This document shows, one piece after another, positions 8,545 through 17,475 of a stretch of DNA of 64,000 nt. The stretch covers positions 372,001 to 436,000 of the forward strand of contig NZ_LR797830.1 of NCBI RefSeq assembly GCF_903064525.1, written 5' to 3'. A program made the translations under genes and the position numbers. The stretch is from Methylacidimicrobium sp. AP8 (GTDB lineage: Bacteria; Verrucomicrobiota; Verrucomicrobiia; Methylacidiphilales; Methylacidiphilaceae). The notes below the pieces were generated by a model that saw only the letters and a list, made by a program, of their open reading frames with translations, ran no database searches and was not told the DNA's origin. Each line of letters starts with the position of its first letter. Within the stretch, counting starts at the first letter, position 1.

Positions 8545-11415
8545 TTACACGCTTCCGTTCCGCTCCCGCGCCTCCTGAGCGAGCGCTTCGAGATCGGCGC
8601 CGGCGGACCGGGCGACCTCCGGCGGCGGGACGGCGGCTGACTCCGCCTTCGCCTCGCGACGCCGGCAGACCAGCCAGAAGACCTGCGGCAGCACCACCAG
8701 GCTGGCGATCAGGCAGAAGCCGATCGAGATCGTCATGAGGAGCCCCAAGCTGAAGAGCCCCCGATACGAGCTGATCATGAGCGATCCAAAGCCGATGACC
8801 GCTGTCAAGCCGGAAAGCAGGATCGCCTTTCCGGTGCTGCTGGAAAAGAGCGCGGCATTGCCGCTCTCGCAGAACCGGTCGACGGTGTAGATGCCGTAGG
8901 CCACCCCCGCCCCGATGGCGAGCGGCAGGGTGATGATGTTCGCGGGATTGAACGGCACGTGGAAGAGGGCCATGGCGCCGAGAGTCCAGAGAACGGCCAT
9001 GCCGAGAGGCAGGATCGCCAGCAGGCTGTAGCCCACCTGCTGAAAACGGAGGAAGATGAGGATGACGATGGCGACGAACGCCCATTCGGCGGCCTGCACA
9101 TAGCTCGATCGGAGCAGCTCGATGTATTCGTAGTTCTGGACCGGAGTTCCCGTCACGTTCGGATCGACGGTCCGCAGCTCCCGGACGAAGCGGACGTCCG
9201 CCTCGCGGTTCCAGACGTTTTCCTTGGGAAGGACTTCGATCAGGATCTTGCCGTGGGGCGAAAGGTAGCGGTGAACGATCTCCGGGGGGAGGTCCGCTAT
9301 CGTGACCCCGCGGGTGGCATCCTGGCTCCGGAGCCAGGAGAGCCCGCTCTGCATCGAGCCGAAGACCCGTTGATTGGCGATCCGCAGCCGGGAGTTGAGC
9401 TCGTTCGGGGGGAGGCTCGCCATCACCGCGTCGAGCCGCTCCAGGGCGGGGATCAGCTTGCCGAAGACCTCGACCGCATCGCGGGCCTGCTGGGCCAGAG
9501 CCACGTACCGCTTGGCCACCGCGAACCCCTCGCGAGACTTGGCGAGGAGCTCGGCCACGGCCTTTTGCACCTGCTGCCCGTTGAAGGCCGGCGGCTCGCG
9601 ATCGATCGGAATCGACTGGACCCGCTCGACGATGCGGCGGACGATCGCCTGCTTCTCTCCCTGCTTTTCCGGAAGGATCGACGAGAGCGAGTGGACCTCG
9701 CTCACGGTCGGCAGGGCTTCGAAGGCGGCGATCCGGCTGGCGGCCTGCTTCTGGTCATCGGCGATCGAAAGGGCGAAGAGAAAAGCGCGGGCCGGAGAGT
9801 TGACCAGCGCCTCTTCCTCCTTCACGGACTCGAGCGTCGGATCCTGGAGGTTCAAGAGGTTGTAATCGAAACCGACGCGGGGAGCCAGCCAGGCCCCTCC
9901 GGCGGTCGCCAGCAGCGCGAGGAGCAGGACGGTCCGCGGCGCGCGGAAGAGGGCCCGGTTGAGCCAAGGAGGCGAAGACCAGTGCGATCGGAGGGCGTTT
10001 TCCCGGAGGCGTGCGGGATCGGTGCGTCGATCGATCCAGGCGTAAGCGGCGGGGAGCACCAACAGGCTGCCTGCCAGGCAAAAGAGAATGCCGGAGCCGG
10101 CGATGATCCCGAACTCGCGGAGGCCGATAAAGTCGTTGAAGCACATCGTGAAGAAGGCTGCGGCCGTCGTGCTGCCTCCGGTCACCACGGCGACTCCGGT
10201 ATGGGCGGCGGTGATCTCGAGCGCCTCCGCCACGGAGTGGCCGTGCGCCAGCTCCTCCTCGTATCGGCCCATGATTTGAATGCTGAAATCGATCCCCATG
10301 CCGAGCACCATAGCGACGAAGGCCTGGGAGATGATGTTGAGGTGGCCGACGACGAGAACGCCGAAGGCCAGCGACCAGAGGAGCGCCATGATCAGGACGA
10401 GCAGCCCGAGCCCCGGGCGGCGCAGCGCCCGGTAGCTAAGCACGAAGAGCAGGGCGACTAGCGCCAGGGCCAGCCCGGCCGCATGGAGGCTGTCCTTCGA
10501 GCTCTGCTCGAGTTGATCCTCGTCGAGGACCGGCTCACCGGTCAGCCCGAAGGAGACTTCGGGGAAGTCCGCACCCGTGTACTTGAGGATCTCCCGGATC
10601 TTGCGGACCGTCTCGGTGCGGCCGGCACCTTCGAGCGCGTTGGGTCCGGGCGCCGCGGTCACCAGGAAGAGATGGCCGTCCTCATACGAGATGTACTCAT
10701 GCTCCGCGAGCAGCTTGCCGATGTCCTCGGCTCGCAGCCGGGCCAGATCGGCATCCGGCACGTTCCCCGCCTGCACCTTCTCCTTGGCTTTCGCCGCGGC
10801 GTCCGACGGAGGCGGGTTCTGCGCGAGCGCGTCGGCCATGTCGTTGAGCATCCCGACGAACCGGTCGATGAAAGGCTTGAACTCGGTCCAGTTCTCCTTC
10901 TTCCGCAGGTAGCTCGCCTGGAACTTCTCATTGGCCTGCGAAAGCACCGAGGCGATGTTGAGCTTCATCTTGGGCTGGGCTGCCAGCGCCTTGACGTAGC
11001 CGTCGACCTCCGCCTCGATCTTGGCCAGCTCGTCGAGCTCCAGGAAGAGGAGGACCTTCCTTTCCAAGCCTGAAAAATCGAACCGGTAGGTCACCTCACG
11101 GACCAGCGGCTCGAGCCTCTTTAGCTGCTCCCCGACCGCCTGCGCCGCCCGCCGGTTCATCTCCGGGTCGGGAGAGCGGATCGTGATCAGGTATTCCTCG
11201 GCCGCGCCGAACTCCCGCCGGTAGGCGAGGTAGTTGCGGTGGATCGGAGAATCCGAGCGGATCAGCGCATTGGTATCGTTGATGACCTGCAGACGCGTCG
11301 CCACCACCCAGGCCGAAAGTCCGGTCAGGACCGCGGCGAGGGAAAGCACCGGACCGGGCCGCCCGGCGGCCAACCGCACCATGCGGACCAGGAGCCATAC
11401 CAAGAGCCTCTTCAT
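8545..11415 (-). CDS. MMPL/RND-family exporter, HpnN-like
   Basis: 956 residues. Two MMPL-type halves: a transmembrane helix at residues about 15-35, a large periplasmic domain, a block of helices containing MVLGMGIDFSIQIMGRYEEE, a second periplasmic domain, and a C-terminal helix block with PLGMAVLWTLGAMALF and GLTAVIGFGSLMISSYRGL. The layout and the GMGIDFSI...RYEEE signature fit HpnN, the RND transporter linked to hopanoid delivery to the outer membrane, but no hopanoid genes are next to it, so the cargo is unproven. Start chosen at the ATG preceded by GGAAGAG; an upstream in-frame start adds 57 unlikely residues. Confidence 0.8.
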   Translation of the reverse strand: MKRLLVWLLVRMVRLAAGRPGPVLSLAAVLTGLSAWVVATRLQVINDTNALIRSDSPIHRNYLAYRREFGAAEEYLITIRSPDPEMNRRAAQAVGEQLKRLEPLVREVTYRFDFSGLERKVLLFLELDELAKIEAEVDGYVKALAAQPKMKLNIASVLSQANEKFQASYLRKKENWTEFKPFIDRFVGMLNDMADALAQNPPPSDAAAKAKEKVQAGNVPDADLARLRAEDIGKLLAEHEYISYEDGHLFLVTAAPGPNALEGAGRTETVRKIREILKYTGADFPEVSFGLTGEPVLDEDQLEQSSKDSLHAAGLALALVALLFVLSYRALRRPGLGLLVLIMALLWSLAFGVLVVGHLNIISQAFVAMVLGMGIDFSIQIMGRYEEELAHGHSVAEALEITAAHTGVAVVTGGSTTAAAFFTMCFNDFIGLREFGIIAGSGILFCLAGSLLVLPAAYAWIDRRTDPARLRENALRSHWSSPPWLNRALFRAPRTVLLLALLATAGGAWLAPRVGFDYNLLNLQDPTLESVKEEEALVNSPARAFLFALSIADDQKQAASRIAAFEALPTVSEVHSLSSILPEKQGEKQAIVRRIVERVQSIPIDREPPAFNGQQVQKAVAELLAKSREGFAVAKRYVALAQQARDAVEVFGKLIPALERLDAVMASLPPNELNSRLRIANQRVFGSMQSGLSWLRSQDATRGVTIADLPPEIVHRYLSPHGKILIEVLPKENVWNREADVRFVRELRTVDPNVTGTPVQNYEYIELLRSSYVQAAEWAFVAIVILIFLRFQQVGYSLLAILPLGMAVLWTLGAMALFHVPFNPANIITLPLAIGAGVAYGIYTVDRFCESGNAALFSSSTGKAILLSGLTAVIGFGSLMISSYRGLFSLGLLMTISIGFCLIASLVVLPQVFWLVCRRREAKAESAAVPPPEVARSAGADLEALAQEARERNGSV

Positions 11416-11721
11416 CTCTTCCGGGCGACGCCCGCTCCGCAAGAGTGCTCCAGGGCACAGAATTCCACGTTCGATCGCCTCCTCAAGCAATCTACCGATC
11501 GCCGGTCCCTTTTTCCCGATCTCGCCGTCCGAGCGCGAGTCGATCCCGAAGAACGGCCCGATCCGCGACCCCATGCCAACAACCATCCGGCATGACGCTG
11601 GCTATGGCGGCGAAATGGCACTCTTTCAGATGGCCTCCTTCCAAGCAAGTGCGAAAGGCGCCTTGCACTTGCGGCTTGACACGTCTCTCTCCCCCCGATA
11701 GCACAAAAGAGCGATAGGTCG
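11416..11721. other. Divergent intergenic region without a gene
   Basis: About 300 bp between the RND exporter (reverse) and the HNH gene (forward). I see no credible coding sequence. The right-hand third holds a strong palindrome and a promoter-like pair, listed separately. The AT content is not raised over most of it. Confidence 0.6.
11645..11704 (+). promoter_or_regulatory. 28-nt inverted repeat followed by a promoter-like pair
   Basis: GCAAGTGC (11645-11652) and GCACTTGC (11665-11672) are perfect inverted arms; the 12-nt spacer contains a second palindrome, AAGGCGCCTT. Four bases later lies TTGACA (11676-11681), and 17 nt on TAGCAC (11699-11704), a weak -10. The HNH gene ATG is at 11722. 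The placement just upstream of a -35 box would suit an activator or repressor site for the HNH gene, or a cruciform-type element. Confidence 0.45.
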
Positions 11722-12321
11722 ATGTCGGCCCTGGAAAGACCGGTCCTTGTTCTCAATCGGCTCTGGCAGGCGGTAAACCTCTGCTCCGCCAGGCGCGCCT
11801 TCGGTCTTCTTTATCAAGGGCATGCGCATGTGGTGCATGCGGAGGACAGCGATTTGTATTCTCTGGATTTCGCCCGGTGGGCCGAGCAGTCCCGGGACTA
11901 CAAGGGGGAGGACATCGTGCACACGGTCTCCGCACGGATCCGGATTCCCCGCGTCATCCTCCTTCTCCTCTTCGAAAGGCTTCCCAGCAAAGAGGTCAAG
12001 TTCACCCGCCATAACGTTTTTGAACGGGACAACCACACGTGCCAATATTGTGGTCAGCGCTTCGACAACCGTTTCCTCAACCTCGATCACGTCATTCCGC
12101 GCGAGCGGGGCGGAAGGACCGTTTGGGAGAATATCGTCTGTTCCTGCATCTGGTGCAACAGCCGCAAGGGGAACCGGACGCCGCAGGAGGCGGGAATGCG
12201 GCTCCTGCGGAAGCCCCGCCGTCCCCGGTGGCGCCCCCTGATCGCCCCGGAATCGGCGGACGTCCCCGAGCTTTGGCGGCGCTTCCTCGACGTAGACTGC
12301 TGGAAGGTTGAGCTCAGCTAG
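11722..12321 (+). CDS. HNH endonuclease
   Basis: 199 residues. The C-terminal half has a classical HNH fold: zinc-binding CQYCG, the core LNLDHVIPRERGG, the conserved WENIVCSCIWCN second zinc knuckle and KGNRTP. The N-terminal half (VLVLNRLWQAVNLCSARRAF) is typical of the stand-alone bacterial HNH family found widely in Proteobacteria, Planctomycetes and Verrucomicrobia. The biological target is unknown; it is not next to a restriction or phage gene here. Preceded by a conspicuous palindrome. Confidence 0.88.
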   Translation: MSALERPVLVLNRLWQAVNLCSARRAFGLLYQGHAHVVHAEDSDLYSLDFARWAEQSRDYKGEDIVHTVSARIRIPRVILLLLFERLPSKEVKFTRHNVFERDNHTCQYCGQRFDNRFLNLDHVIPRERGGRTVWENIVCSCIWCNSRKGNRTPQEAGMRLLRKPRRPRWRPLIAPESADVPELWRRFLDVDCWKVELS

Positions 12322-12330
12322 CAGGCCCGC

Positions 12331-13863
12331 TTAATGGCGGAAGTGACGTCGGCCGGTGAAGACGACCGCCAGCCCGCGCTCGTCGGCGGCCGCGATCACC
12401 TCCGCGTCCCGGATGCTTCCCCCCGGTTGGATAACGGCGGACGCTCCAGCCTCGGCGGCGAGGACGACCGAATCGGGGAAGGGAAAATAGGCGTCGGAGG
12501 CGACCACGCTTCCCGCGAGCGAGAGGCCCGCGTGCTTCGCCTTGGCGATCGCCACCCGCACCGCGTCGACCCGGGACATCTGGCCCGCGCCGATCGCCAG
12601 GGTGCGATCCTCCCTCCCGAAGACGATCGCGTTGGAGCGGACGTGCTTGCAGACCCGCCAGGCGAACTCCATCGCCGCCCGCTCCTCCGGAGTCGGAGAG
12701 CGACGGCTGACGACCCGCCTGGGTTCCGACTCTAGGGGGGCGGAGTCCGGCTCCTGCGCGAGGATCGAATCGCCGACCACCGACCGGACCGAGAAGAGGG
12801 GGCTCGGAAGCCGGGCGAAGTCGGCGCACAGCAGCCGCAGGTTCTTCTTTTTCTGCAAGAGCGCGAGCGCTTCCGGCTGGAATCCCGGCGCCAAGACCAC
12901 CTCGGTGAAAATCTCCGAGAGGGCTTCGGCCAGGGGGAGATCGACCGGGCGATTGACCGCGACCACCCCGCCGAAGGGGGCCTCCCGGTCGGTAGCCAGA
13001 GCTTTTTCCCATGCCTCGCGCAGCGTTGCCGCCGAGCCGATTCCGCAAGGGGTGTTATGCTTGAGCACGGCCACCGTGGGGCGCTCCGAAAAATCGGCCA
13101 GCAGGCCGACACCGCTGTCGATATCGAGCAGATTGTTGTAGGAAAGCTCCTTCCCGTGCAGCTGCTGGAAGTGCCGCCAGAACTCTCCGTAGAGCATGGC
13201 CCGCTGGTGGGGGTTTTCCCCGTACCGGAGCCCTTGCCCGTCGAGGAGCGGCAAGCTCCAGACGGAGGGTAGCTCCGCGATGCCGAAGCACTTCTGCAGA
13301 TAGCCGGCGATCACGGCGTCGTACGCGGAAACCCGGGCGAAGGCCTTGACGGCCAAGCGCTGTCGTAGCTCGAGGCTTGTTTCTCCCGACTGGGAAAGCT
13401 CCCGGATGACTTCCGGGTAATCCTGGGGATCGACCAAGACCGTCACATCCCGGTAATTCTTGGCCGCGCTCCGGACCAGGGCGCAGCCTCCGATGTCGAT
13501 CTGCTCGATCGCCTCTTCGGTCGACACGCCCGGCTTCCGAATCGTTTCGTCGAAGGGATAGAAGGTGACCGCGACGAAGCGGATCTCGGGCAGGCCGAAA
13601 TCCCGCCTCTGCCGCTCGTGCTCCTCGTTGCCGCGCAGCCAGAGGATGCCTCCGTGGATCTTGGGATGGAGAGTCTTCACCCGGCCGCCCAGCAGCTCGG
13701 GGAAGCCCGTGAGCTCCCCGACGTCTTGAACCGGGATGCGGGCGTTCCGGAGGGCGGCCGCCGTCCTCCCGGTCGAGAGGATGGTCAGGCCGACATCGAC
13801 CAGAGCCCGCGCCAAGGGGAGGATCCCGGCCTTGTCGGATACGGAGATCAGCGCGGCCTTCAT
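12331..13863 (-). CDS. purH: Bifunctional AICAR formyltransferase / IMP cyclohydrolase
   Basis: 510 residues; carries out the last two steps of de novo IMP synthesis. The N-terminal MGS-like cyclohydrolase domain (about residues 1-145) shows [29 protein letters not shown] and [15 protein letters not shown]; the C-terminal transformylase domain has [35 protein letters not shown] and IQPGGSIRD. Complete, at the normal family length. Its ATG overlaps the stop of the upstream PHP gene (ATGA), so the two are translationally coupled. Confidence 0.96.
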   Translation of the reverse strand: MKAALISVSDKAGILPLARALVDVGLTILSTGRTAAALRNARIPVQDVGELTGFPELLGGRVKTLHPKIHGGILWLRGNEEHERQRRDFGLPEIRFVAVTFYPFDETIRKPGVSTEEAIEQIDIGGCALVRSAAKNYRDVTVLVDPQDYPEVIRELSQSGETSLELRQRLAVKAFARVSAYDAVIAGYLQKCFGIAELPSVWSLPLLDGQGLRYGENPHQRAMLYGEFWRHFQQLHGKELSYNNLLDIDSGVGLLADFSERPTVAVLKHNTPCGIGSAATLREAWEKALATDREAPFGGVVAVNRPVDLPLAEALSEIFTEVVLAPGFQPEALALLQKKKNLRLLCADFARLPSPLFSVRSVVGDSILAQEPDSAPLESEPRRVVSRRSPTPEERAAMEFAWRVCKHVRSNAIVFGREDRTLAIGAGQMSRVDAVRVAIAKAKHAGLSLAGSVVASDAYFPFPDSVVLAAEAGASAVIQPGGSIRDAEVIAAADERGLAVVFTGRRHFRH

Positions 13864-14573
13864 TCGGCCCCCTTGGGAGAGGCGGAGAAGCCGCGGTGGC
13901 GCAAGCGGAAGACGTTGTGCCAGGTCTTTCGGAAGGCCTCTTGCGCCTTGATGTAGTGCTCTTCGAGCCTGGCCGACCTCCGGCGCAGGGCGGCGAAGAC
14001 CCCGCCGACCGAGAACTCCTCGACCTCCAGGATCACGTAGGCGGTTCCGACCGCCTCGGCTTCGTGCGCGTCGCTGGCCGCCACCATCGGGAGCCCCCGT
14101 TCCTTGGCGTAGCGGAAGGCCTGCCGGTTGCTCCGGCGCAGCGTGGCCGCCGCGTTGAACACCTCGATCGCGTCCACGGGGAGGGTGTCGAGCGTCCGGC
14201 TCCGGATGCCGGCGCGAAAATAGTCGAAGGGATGCGGCGCGATCGAGAATCCCCCTTGGCTGCGGATCAGCGAGGCCGCATCGGCGGCGGCGATGCCGTG
14301 GAGGTCGGGCAGCCGCAGCCCCAGCGCCAAGAGGTGGCCTTCGTGGGTGCTGATTTCCTGGCCGGGAATGACCAGGAAGCCGTCGACCGGCTTGCCGTCC
14401 CGCCGCAGCAGACCCTTCGCTTCGAGATCGTCCACGCCCGCGCAGCTGTTGTGATCGGTCAGCGCGATCACATTGAGCCCCTTTTTCCGTGCGACGCGGA
14501 TCAGCTCTTCCGGAGGGGAGACCCCGTCGCTCGAAAAGCGGGAATGGCAGTGGAGATCCGCTCGAACTTCCAT
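13860..14573 (-). CDS. PHP-domain metal-dependent phosphoesterase
   Basis: 237 residues with the four PHP metal motifs: ADLHCHSRFSSDG, ALTDHNSCAGV, GQEISTHEGHLLALG and PHPFDYF, and ASDAHEAEAVG near the C-terminus. Members include TrpH/YciV-type 3',5'-nucleoside bisphosphate phosphatases, which hydrolyse pAp-like compounds; the substrate here is unknown. Upstream of and coupled to purH. ATG at 14573 chosen because the DLHCHS motif then lies at residues 6-11, as usual; an in-frame ATG at 14588 adds only five residues. Confidence 0.85.
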   Translation of the reverse strand: MEVRADLHCHSRFSSDGVSPPEELIRVARKKGLNVIALTDHNSCAGVDDLEAKGLLRRDGKPVDGFLVIPGQEISTHEGHLLALGLRLPDLHGIAAADAASLIRSQGGFSIAPHPFDYFRAGIRSRTLDTLPVDAIEVFNAAATLRRSNRQAFRYAKERGLPMVAASDAHEAEAVGTAYVILEVEEFSVGGVFAALRRRSARLEEHYIKAQEAFRKTWHNVFRLRHRGFSASPKGAE

Positions 14574-14702
14574 ACGCAAGCCCAACATATCATAGGGCCG
14601 GAACCGAACTCCAACGTCTTTCGCGTGCGGGCCTCCCCCTTCTCTTCGCTTGCGCTCGGGAATCCGGTGCGCCAGCATGCCTCCGTCCGGGAACCCTCGT
14701 CC

Positions 14703-15467
14703 ATGGCCCCCACTTCCCCCGCTCCTCGGCCCGGCCCGCCTTCCGGGGAGGAGGGCCGGCGATCGGCGGCCTCCTCCATCGGAGAGCTTTTCGATTCGGT
14801 GGCTCCGCGCTACGATTTCCTCAACCACCTTCTGAGCGGCGGGAGCGATTGGCGGTGGCGGGAAAAGGTCGCATCCGCGGTCGCCCGGCGGAGCCCCAAG
14901 CGGCTTCTCGATCTGGCCACCGGCAGCGGAGACCTGCTGCGGCTCCTCGAGCGGCGGATTCCGACCCTCGAGGAGACCTGGGGCGTCGATCTCTCCCCCT
15001 CGATGCTCGCTGTCGCCCGTGCCAAGGGCCTCCGGCGCCTGCTCCAGGCCGACGCCTTGAACCTCCCCTTTCCGGACGGGAGCTTCGATGTCGTGACCGT
15101 CGCCTTCGGGCTGCGCAACTTCGCCGACCGCCTCCGAGGCCTGGCCGAGATGCGGCGCGTCCTCCGTCCGGGAGGAAGCGTCTTCATCCTCGAGTTTTCC
15201 CGCCCGCGGGCCTGGCTCGCCCCCGCCTACTTTTTCTATCTTCAGCGGATCCTGCCGGAAATCGCCCGTCTCTTCGGCGCCCCCCGCGAAGCCTATCGCT
15301 ATCTCGCCTCGTCGATCGCTGCCTTCCCCGGCGCGGAGGAGCTCGCCGAGGAGATGGCGCGCGCCGGCTTCGCCGGGGTCCGCTTTCAACGATGGACCGG
15401 CGGGGTGGTGGCCCTCCATGAGGGAGTGGCGGGGAGCGCGGGAGCCTCGCCCCGATCCGCCGGGTGA
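14703..15467 (+). CDS. ubiE: Ubiquinone/menaquinone biosynthesis C-methyltransferase
   Basis: 254 residues. SAM-dependent C-methyltransferase of quinone synthesis. UbiE/MenG marks: SVAPRYDFLNHLLSGG near the N-terminus, motif I LLDLATGSGDLL, PFPDGSFDVVTVAFGLRNF and EMRRVLRPGGSVFILEFSRP. The start at the ATG gives about 25 residues before the family core; the frame is open further upstream but only as antisense of the PHP gene. Convergent with kup, 20-nt gap. Confidence 0.92.
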   Translation: MAPTSPAPRPGPPSGEEGRRSAASSIGELFDSVAPRYDFLNHLLSGGSDWRWREKVASAVARRSPKRLLDLATGSGDLLRLLERRIPTLEETWGVDLSPSMLAVARAKGLRRLLQADALNLPFPDGSFDVVTVAFGLRNFADRLRGLAEMRRVLRPGGSVFILEFSRPRAWLAPAYFFYLQRILPEIARLFGAPREAYRYLASSIAAFPGAEELAEEMARAGFAGVRFQRWTGGVVALHEGVAGSAGASPRSAG

Positions 15468-15487
15468 GGCCCCGGCGCGCAACCCCT

Positions 15488-17395
15488 TCAGGCGGGTCGC
15501 CGTTTGCGGGGACGGGGCTTCCCCGGCGAAAGCTCGACTACGTTCCCCAGCTCCATGACGCGTGCCGGGGGGAGGCCGAAAAAGTCGCCGCCGCCCGTGG
15601 AGAGCCGGAGCATCGAGGCAAAAAGGCGTTCCCTCCAGAAATCGATGCCCATCTTCTCCGTGGGAATCACCCGCTGCCGGGAGAGGAAGAAGGTGACATC
15701 CGGCAGAGGGGGGAGCAGGCCTTGCCGGACGCAGGCATCCAGCAGCTCTTGGATGTTGGGCTGCTCCATGAACCCGTAGCGGGCGATCAGGCGGACGAAT
15801 CCCTTCGGATATTTTTGGAGCGCCACTCGTTCCGAGGGAGGGAGGCGCGGCGCCTCCTCGAAGAGCACCGTCAGAAGGATGACCTGCTCGTGGAGGACCT
15901 TGTTGTGGGCCAGATTCTGCTGGAGGGCGTGGGGAAGGCCGTGCGCTCCGGAGGTGAGGTAGACGGCGGTGCCGGGAACCCGGATGGGCGAGCCCGGCGC
16001 GAGCGAATCGAGGAAGCCCTCGATCCGGAGCGTTTCCGGGTAGAGCCGGCGGGTGAGGATCTCTCGCTCCCGATGCCAGGTGGACATCAGCACAAAGACG
16101 AGCAGGCCGATCGCCAGAGGGAACCATCCCCCTTCCCGGAATTTCATGAGATTGGCGCCGAAGAATGCGCCGTCGAGCAGGAGAAAGCAGCCAAGGAAGA
16201 GGCCCGCGCCCCAGAGCGGCCATTTCCAGGACCGGCGGGCGACGAAGACGATCAGCAGTGTCGTGACCAGCATCGTGCCGGTGACGGCCGTCCCGTAGGC
16301 GGAGCTGAGGGCGGCGGAGGACCGGAATCCGAGGACCACGGCGACGACCGCCCCCAGCAAGAGCCAGTTAAGGGCGGGCAGGTAGACTTGTCCTCGCTGG
16401 GCCTCCGAGGTGTGCACGACCTTCATGCGGGGCAGGTAGCCGAGGAGGAGGGCTTGGTGCGTGGCGGAGTAGGCTCCGGAGATTACCGCTTGCGAGGCGA
16501 TCACCGTGGCGACGCCCGAAACCGCGACCATAGGCAGCGTTGCCCATGGGGGAAAGAGCTGGAAGAAAGGATTCCGGATCGCGCCGGGATTCCGATCGAG
16601 CAGCGCGCCCTGGCCGAGGTAGTTCATCGTCAAGGCGGGCAGGACCACGGCGAACCAAGCGGCGCGAATCGGCCGGGAACCGAAGTGGCCGATATCGGCG
16701 TACAGGGCTTCTGCGCCGGTGACGGCGAGGACGACCCCTCCGAGGACGAGGAATCCCCCCGGCCCGTGCGTGGCGAGGAAACGGAGGCCGAACCAGGGGT
16801 TGAGGGCGAGCAGGATCCGAGGATCGGCAAGGACCCAGCGGAGGCCGGAGGCGAAGAGGAGGAAAAACCAGATCGCCATGGCGGGCCCGAAAAGGTGGGC
16901 GACGGCCGTAGTGCCGCGGCTCTGGACGGAGAAGAGCCCGATGAGGATTCCCAAGGCCAGCGGAAGGATCCAGGCCTTTCCGGCCGGCGAGGCGACGCCG
17001 ATCCCTTCGACGGCGGACAGGACCGAGATGGCCGGCGTGATGACCCCGTCGCCGTAAAAGAGAGCCGCGCCCAGCAGCCCGAGGGCCAGGATCCTTCGGG
17101 AGATTCGTCCGCTCCTCCGGGCCGCGCGGGAAGCCAGCGCGGTCAACGCCATGACCCCGCCTTCGCCATGGTTGTCCGCCCGCATGACGATCCCGGCGTA
17201 CTTCACACTCACGACCAGCATCAGGGTCCAGAAGAGGAGCGAGAGAATCCCCAGGAGGTTTCCGGTGTCCGCGGGCAGAGAGGTCGCGGCCAGGCACGCG
17301 CCGAGCGTATAGAGGGGGCTGGTCCCGATATCCCCGAAGACGACGCCCAAAGCCGCCATCGTGAGCAGAGGCAGGGATTCCGGGTTCCGATTCAT
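15488..17395 (-). CDS. kup: Kup-type potassium transporter
   Basis: 635 residues, about twelve transmembrane helices followed by a cytosolic C-terminal domain, as in Kup/HAK low-affinity K+ uptake systems (K+/H+ symport). Diagnostic blocks are ALGVVFGDIGTSPLYTLG at the start, HGEGGVMAL, LGAALFYGDGVITPAISVLS, the FLATHGPGGF region, GAEALYADIGHFG and NYLGQGALL. The ATG is preceded by GGGAGG; an upstream open frame is antisense noise. No regulatory trk/ktr genes nearby. Confidence 0.95.
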   Translation of the reverse strand: MNRNPESLPLLTMAALGVVFGDIGTSPLYTLGACLAATSLPADTGNLLGILSLLFWTLMLVVSVKYAGIVMRADNHGEGGVMALTALASRAARRSGRISRRILALGLLGAALFYGDGVITPAISVLSAVEGIGVASPAGKAWILPLALGILIGLFSVQSRGTTAVAHLFGPAMAIWFFLLFASGLRWVLADPRILLALNPWFGLRFLATHGPGGFLVLGGVVLAVTGAEALYADIGHFGSRPIRAAWFAVVLPALTMNYLGQGALLDRNPGAIRNPFFQLFPPWATLPMVAVSGVATVIASQAVISGAYSATHQALLLGYLPRMKVVHTSEAQRGQVYLPALNWLLLGAVVAVVLGFRSSAALSSAYGTAVTGTMLVTTLLIVFVARRSWKWPLWGAGLFLGCFLLLDGAFFGANLMKFREGGWFPLAIGLLVFVLMSTWHREREILTRRLYPETLRIEGFLDSLAPGSPIRVPGTAVYLTSGAHGLPHALQQNLAHNKVLHEQVILLTVLFEEAPRLPPSERVALQKYPKGFVRLIARYGFMEQPNIQELLDACVRQGLLPPLPDVTFFLSRQRVIPTEKMGIDFWRERLFASMLRLSTGGGDFFGLPPARVMELGNVVELSPGKPRPRKRRPA

Positions 17396-17475
17396 GAAGG
17401 CCTCCCGCGGCGCGGAGAAAGAATGTCCAAGCGCCGTGGCGCAGGCACGGGAATTTTTTTCCCGAGGTCGGTTTC

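Noticed and set aside
17449-17465. CGGGAA-T-rich-TTCCCG hairpin between kup and the MFS gene
   Set aside because: A short palindrome centred on a T-run without a following U-tract on either strand; not convincing as a terminator.
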